Origin: Bacteroidota bacterium
GTDB lineage: Bacteria > Bacteroidota > Bacteroidia > AKYH767-A > OLB10
Direction: 5' to 3'
DNA: 35,184 nt
NCBI GenBank assembly: GCA_029547265.1
Contig: JAKPPP010000193.1
Span: forward strand, 1 to 35,184
This document shows, one piece after another, positions 31,211 through 35,184 of the stretch (position 1 is its first letter; every line of letters begins with the position of its first letter). The position numbers were made by a program, and so were the translations under genes. The notes beneath the pieces are model-generated. The model searched no databases and had not been told where the DNA came from. It worked only from the letters and a program-made list of their open reading frames with translations.

Positions 31211-33820
31211 ATGAATAATATCCGCTCTTTTAGTGTTTTAATATTTACGGCTGTGTTAATCATGGCCGCATCCTTCACCGCCAATGCAACGCATAATAGG
31301 GCAGGGGAGATTACATACCGAAAGATTGCCAACCTTTTATATGAGGTAAAAATTGTAACATATACAAAGACGTCGAGTCCGGCTGATCGTCCTGAACTAG
31401 AATTTTGGTGGGGCGACGGATCTCGTGATACTATTCCTCGTCAGAGTATCGATTTTAATGTTGGTCCCGATATTCAACGTAATATATATGTTGGTGTACA
31501 TACCTATCCCGGTAACGGAAGCTACACGATGTATTTCTTGGATGAAAATAGAAATGCCGATATTGTTAATATGCCGGGTTCAGTGAATCTTCCTTTTTAT
31601 GTAGAAACTAAATTGGTGATTTCGCCAGTAATTACAACTAATAACTCACCCAACTTATTGCAAGCGCCGATTGACAATGGTGCTGTAGGGCAAATATTCC
31701 TTCATAATCCGAATGCCTTTGATCCCGATGGAGATAGTTTGTCGTATGAGTTAGTGCCTTGTAAAGGTACCGGTGGACAACCAATTCCTACATTCAGTTA
31801 TCCTGCAGCAAACAATTCATTTACGTTAGATGCAGTGACGGGAGATTTAATTTGGGACAGTCCTCAAACAATCGGAGAATACAATGTTGCAATGATCATT
31901 CGTGAATGGAGAAATATACCCGGTGTTGGATTATTGAACATCGGATATGTAACGCGCGACATGCAAATTACAATTTATCCTCCGGTGAATCAACCGCCGG
32001 TCATCGCAACAGTTAACGATACATGTGTTGAAGCTGGAACTGTTCTAGCCTTTACTGTAAACGCAACGGAGCCGAATGGAGAATTGATTACGATGAGTGC
32101 TACAGGAGGACCATTTGTTACAACGAATAGCCCTGCAACATTTACTTCAACACCATCGGTAGCTGTAGCAACAGGAGATTTTTTATGGAACACTGATTGT
32201 TCTCATGTGAGAAAAAGTAAGTACACAGTAGTATTCAAAGCTATCGATAATAATACCGGTGTGCAGTTAGTCGATTTAGAGCAGATGTTTATTACAGTAG
32301 TAGCGCCATCACCGAAAAATCCTTTTGCAACAGCACTAGGAAATAGCTTAGTGTTGAATTGGGATACCTGTATTTGTCCTCAAGCGGTGGGATATCAAAT
32401 TTATCGAAGAGTTGGATCATACGGATTTACTCCATCGGCTTGTGAGACCGGAGTTCCTTCTTATACTGGGTATACTTTAATAGGACAAACAAACGGATAT
32501 TACTCAACCACATTTACCGATAATAATAACGGTGCGGGATTAGCTCCTGCAGTTCAATATTGCTATATGGTAGTTGCGGTATTTCCTGATGGTGCGGAGA
32601 GCTATGCATCAGTTGAATTCTGCGGAAAGTTAATCAGAGATCTTCCGGTGATTACCAATGTAGATGTGAATTCAACTTCTACATCAACAGGGACAATGTA
32701 TTTAGCTTGGGGAAAACCAACTCAACTTGATTTCACGCAAACTCCGGGACCATTCCGTTACGTGTTGCAACGCGCTGATGGAACAGGAAATTATATTGAT
32801 GTGGTTACTAAGAATGATTTGAACGACACGACATATAATGATGCCGGGCTAAACACTTCGGCTATACAGCAACGTTATAGAGTTCAATTTTGGAACGACA
32901 CTCCGGGAAATACATTCTTGATTGGAACAACGCAAATAGCGAGCAGTGTATTTTTAAATGTTGGTCCTGGGGATGAAAAGAATAATTTGACGTGGAACTT
33001 CGATGTGCCATGGACAAACACTTTCTACGAAATTTACAGAGAAGGGCCTCCTAACTTATTTACCTTAATTGGTAATTCAACCACTCAATCGTATGTTGAT
33101 GATAGCATTCAAAACGGAGTTAATTATTGTTACTACGTAAAGGCTTTTGGGTCTTATTTAGATACAGGTTTAGTGAATCCGATTATCAATAAATCACAAA
33201 TTGCATGTGGAACGCCTCAAGACAATGAGCCTCCATGTACACCAACATTTGCAAATAGCGGAAGTTGTTTATTGTTAAAAGATACTATGAGTTGGGTAAT
33301 CGATTCAACATGTGCATCTGATATTGCATCATATCAACTGTATTATATGCCAACGGGAGAAACCGTTTATCAATTGATTTATGCTGCGGGACCTACAGCG
33401 TCATCATACATTTATAGTAATCCTAAGTCGGTTTCTGGATGTTATTATATAACTGCGACCGATTCAACCGGAAATATAAGTGCGGCGAGTGACACTTTCT
33501 GTATAGATCCTTGTCCGAATTACGAATTGCCAAATGTATTTACTCCGGATGGAGATAACATAAACGACCTATATCATCCAATACTTCCGTATAGAGATGT
33601 AAAAGATGTAGAAATGAAAATCTTTAATCGCTGGGGAGGATTAATGTTCGAAACAACCGATCCTGATATTAATTGGAACGGAAAGAAAAAGAATGATGGA
33701 GAAGAAGCTACTGATGGAGTTTATTTTTATATCTGTACGGTAAACGAACTTACACCTAACGGTGATGTAGTACCGAGAAAGTTACACGGAACAATTCAAT
33801 TGATCAGAGGCAAGAAGTAG
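31211..33820 (+). CDS. Type IX secreted protein with gliding-motility-type C-terminal domain
   Basis: 869 residues from the ATG at 31211 (a GTG two codons earlier is also in frame). A signal peptide spans about 1-27 (V-L-I-F-T-A-V-L-I-M-A-A-S-F, then A-N-A before T-H-N-R-A-G-E). Next come repeated Ig/PKD-like beta-sandwich domains and three fibronectin-type-III-like modules (about 390-690) with W/Y-rich strands and several Cys pairs. The last 100 residues form a type B type IX signal: L-P-N-V-F-T-P-D-G-D-N-I-N-D near 770, F-N-R-W-G, then W-N-G-K and D-G-V-Y-F-Y. The H-N-R-A-G-E-I-T-Y opening is shared by a family of large Bacteroidota surface proteins; adhesion is a guess. The end is one base before kdsB. 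Confidence 0.9.
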   Translation: MNNIRSFSVLIFTAVLIMAASFTANATHNRAGEITYRKIANLLYEVKIVTYTKTSSPADRPELEFWWGDGSRDTIPRQSIDFNVGPDIQRNIYVGVHTYPGNGSYTMYFLDENRNADIVNMPGSVNLPFYVETKLVISPVITTNNSPNLLQAPIDNGAVGQIFLHNPNAFDPDGDSLSYELVPCKGTGGQPIPTFSYPAANNSFTLDAVTGDLIWDSPQTIGEYNVAMIIREWRNIPGVGLLNIGYVTRDMQITIYPPVNQPPVIATVNDTCVEAGTVLAFTVNATEPNGELITMSATGGPFVTTNSPATFTSTPSVAVATGDFLWNTDCSHVRKSKYTVVFKAIDNNTGVQLVDLEQMFITVVAPSPKNPFATALGNSLVLNWDTCICPQAVGYQIYRRVGSYGFTPSACETGVPSYTGYTLIGQTNGYYSTTFTDNNNGAGLAPAVQYCYMVVAVFPDGAESYASVEFCGKLIRDLPVITNVDVNSTSTSTGTMYLAWGKPTQLDFTQTPGPFRYVLQRADGTGNYIDVVTKNDLNDTTYNDAGLNTSAIQQRYRVQFWNDTPGNTFLIGTTQIASSVFLNVGPGDEKNNLTWNFDVPWTNTFYEIYREGPPNLFTLIGNSTTQSYVDDSIQNGVNYCYYVKAFGSYLDTGLVNPIINKSQIACGTPQDNEPPCTPTFANSGSCLLLKDTMSWVIDSTCASDIASYQLYYMPTGETVYQLIYAAGPTASSYIYSNPKSVSGCYYITATDSTGNISAASDTFCIDPCPNYELPNVFTPDGDNINDLYHPILPYRDVKDVEMKIFNRWGGLMFETTDPDINWNGKKKNDGEEATDGVYFYICTVNELTPNGDVVPRKLHGTIQLIRGKK

Positions 33821-33821
33821 T

Positions 33822-34559
33822 ATGAAAATTCTAGGGGTAATTCCTGCGCGTTACGCATCCACTCGATTTCCCGGTAAGCCTTTGGCAATGATCAAAGGAA
33901 AACCGATGGTACAAAGAGTTTATGAGCAAGCCTCGAAAGCAAATTTAACTGAAGTAGTTGTTGCTACAGACGATGATCGAATTGCCGAAGTGGTAAGAGG
34001 ATTCGGAGGTAATGTAGTAATGACATCGGCCGATCATCCCAGTGGTACAGATCGTTGTGCGGAAGCGATGGCGAAGTATAAGAGTGGTTGGGATGCGGTA
34101 ATTAATATACAAGGTGATGAGCCATATATTCATCCCAATCAGATAAATATCCTAGCCGAAATATTGCAACGTGAAGAAGTCGAGATCGGAACATTGATTA
34201 AAAAAATCAGTCATACGGAAGAATTGCTAAATGTAAATACTCCGAAGGTTGTTATCAATGAAAAAGGAGAAGCGCTTTATTTTAGTCGACAGCCTATTCC
34301 TTATAAGAAAGGAGAAGAAGTAACAGAATGGGTTAATCATCATACCTATTATAAACACATCGGGATTTACGGATACAAGGCCTCTGTTTTGCCTAAATTG
34401 ACGCAGTTAAAGCAAAGCAGTTTAGAAATTGCTGAGTCGCTCGAACAGCTCAGATGGCTTGAAAACGGGTACCGAATAGCTACAGGAATTACGGTAGAAG
34501 AGACCCTTGCGGTTGACACTCCTGACGACTTATTAAAAGCGCAATCGATTGATTTATAG
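33822..34559 (+). CDS. kdsB: 3-deoxy-manno-octulosonate cytidylyltransferase
   Basis: A 245-residue cytosolic enzyme that activates KDO as CMP-KDO for lipopolysaccharide inner-core synthesis. The nucleotide-binding start is V-I-P-A-R-Y-A-S-T-R-F-P-G-K-P-L at residues 6-21. S-G-T-D-R-C-A-E-A lies near 69-77, N-I-Q-G-D-E-P near 94-100, and S-R-Q-P-I-P-Y near 155-161. The closing region has E-S-L-E-Q-L-R-W-L-E-N-G. The gene begins one base after the type IX cargo gene, so the two are probably co-transcribed and kdsB lacks a promoter of its own. It joins kdsD (9177) and lptB (13945) in the lipopolysaccharide theme. Confidence 0.96.
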   Translation: MKILGVIPARYASTRFPGKPLAMIKGKPMVQRVYEQASKANLTEVVVATDDDRIAEVVRGFGGNVVMTSADHPSGTDRCAEAMAKYKSGWDAVINIQGDEPYIHPNQINILAEILQREEVEIGTLIKKISHTEELLNVNTPKVVINEKGEALYFSRQPIPYKKGEEVTEWVNHHTYYKHIGIYGYKASVLPKLTQLKQSSLEIAESLEQLRWLENGYRIATGITVEETLAVDTPDDLLKAQSIDL

Positions 34560-34565
34560 TCGTTT

Positions 34566-34583
34566 TTAACAATAAATTGTTAA
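34566..34583. promoter_or_regulatory. 18-bp perfect palindrome after kdsB
   Basis: TTAACAAT-AA-ATTGTTAA, two perfect 8-bp arms with a 2-base centre, lies seven bases after the kdsB stop and 59 bases before the next gene. It is too AT-rich and lacks the long T-run of a good terminator, so an operator is equally likely. Confidence 0.45.
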
Positions 34584-34587
34584 TTTC

Positions 34588-34619
34588 TTGGGGTTTGGTG
34601 CATCTTATCATTATCTTAG
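34588..34619 (+). promoter_or_regulatory. Candidate promoter of the HU-CCDC81 gene
   Basis: TTG (34588-34590) and TATCTTAG (34612-34619) are separated by 21 bases. The -7 box differs from TAnnTTTG at one base. The GTG start is 23 bases downstream. Confidence 0.4.
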
Positions 34620-34642
34620 CACCTATCAATTAAACTCAAAGA

Positions 34643-35184
34643 GTGCGCATAGACCATTACATAAGCGAATTACTATATACGAATGACTGCGTAATCATAC
34701 CCGGTTTGGGAGGATTCGTGGCCAATACGCGTAGTGCATTTTTGAATCCTGCACAACATACTTTCTCTCCACCAACAAAGAAAATTGCCTTCAATGCAAG
34801 TCTTCGAGTGAACGATGGTTTGTTAGCTCATTATGTGAGTAGAAATGGAGGAGTTTCATATCAAGAAGCGGTGAATGCCATTCAACTTTATGTTGATGAT
34901 GTTTTTCGTTTATTGGCATTAGGAGAAAAAATCGAAATTCAGCAAGTTGGATCTATATCATTAGATCTAGAACAGCATATACAATTTGAGCCGGACGCAT
35001 CAACGAATTTTCTAATGGATTCGTTTGGATTAACTACGGTTCATTCGCCTGCAATTAAGCGTGAAGCAATAACTACTTCACCTCTGAAAAAGGTAAGTAA
35101 AAAAGAGCATCACCAAACAGAAGCGGCGCCTAAAAAACGTCAAGGATGGAGATTGTTAGAATTGGTTCCTGCGGCTGCAGTATT
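34643..35184 (+). CDS. HU-CCDC81/SPOR-type protein, N-terminal part (cut by the window end)
   Basis: An open frame of 180 codons starts at GTG and runs off the window. It begins M-R-I-D-H-Y-I-S-E-L-L-Y, then C-V-I-I-P-G-L-G-G-F-V-A-N near residues 16-28. S-P-P-T-K-K-I-A-F-N near 42-51 and V-N-D-G-L-L-A-H-Y follow. These are the marks of the prokaryotic HU-CCDC81 domains, a divergent HU-like fold of Bacteroidota that usually precedes a membrane segment and a peptidoglycan-binding SPOR domain. A basic linker (K-K-V-S-K-K-E-H near 152-159) and the start of a hydrophobic stretch (L-V-P-A-A-A-V at the edge) fit that plan. The role of this architecture is not established, and the SPOR domain is not visible here. 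Confidence 0.85.
   Translation, partial: MRIDHYISELLYTNDCVIIPGLGGFVANTRSAFLNPAQHTFSPPTKKIAFNASLRVNDGLLAHYVSRNGGVSYQEAVNAIQLYVDDVFRLLALGEKIEIQQVGSISLDLEQHIQFEPDASTNFLMDSFGLTTVHSPAIKREAITTSPLKKVSKKEHHQTEAAPKKRQGWRLLELVPAAAV

Overview
The window reads as a chromosomal segment of an AT-rich member of the Bacteroidota. The evidence is a type IX secretion (T9SS) gene pair (PorV and a gingipain-like C25 protease), a secreted protein with a gliding-motility-type C-terminal domain, a DUF5686 protein, an HU/CCDC81-type protein, the futalosine menaquinone enzyme MqnC, and Bacteroidota-type promoters with a TAnnTTTG -7 box. The exact family cannot be fixed from the sequence; a Chitinophagales- or Sphingobacteriales-like lineage would fit, which is inference.

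Layout. 3-1458: a complete IS3-family insertion sequence (orfA/orfB on the minus strand) whose left end lies two bases inside the window. 1496-2169: cvpA bracketed by two tandem heptanucleotide arrays. 2229-4463: a secreted thioredoxin-like protein, a TerC-family membrane protein and an overlapping O-methyltransferase-like gene. 4622-5883: a LolD/MacB-type ABC ATPase overlapping a PduO-type cobalamin adenosyltransferase. 6008-6229: a small DUF2795 protein with its own promoter, 5' hairpin and terminator. 6282-6783: a gene-free stretch with several kinds of repeat. 6784-8988: recQ on the minus strand. 9177-14670: kdsD, tatC, an AhpD-like protein, a DUF5686 outer-membrane protein and lptB. 14675-16261: a minus-strand operon pssA-purS-DUF1684. 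16421-22587: porV and the 1676-residue C25 protease. 22624-24379: two unrecognised secreted or outer-membrane proteins on the minus strand. 24718-27279: a TPR histidine kinase and a LuxR-type response regulator, divergent from them. 27333-29929: pdxA and a leucyl aminopeptidase on the minus strand. 30052-34559: mqnC, the T9SS cargo protein and kdsB. 34643-end: the start of an HU-CCDC81/SPOR-type gene that runs off the window.

Shared themes. The envelope dominates: KDO supply (kdsD, kdsB), LPS export (lptB), phospholipid synthesis (pssA), Tat export (tatC), T9SS secretion (porV, C25 protease, type B cargo). The least explained part is 22624-27279. There, two unknown exported proteins sit divergent from a two-component system, and the 338 bp between them contain a set of interleaved long inverted repeats and a perfect 7-4-7 palindrome. 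I see no CRISPR array, tRNA, rRNA, phage or obvious defence system. The window is mostly housekeeping and envelope genes, with the unusual material in the intergenic DNA.
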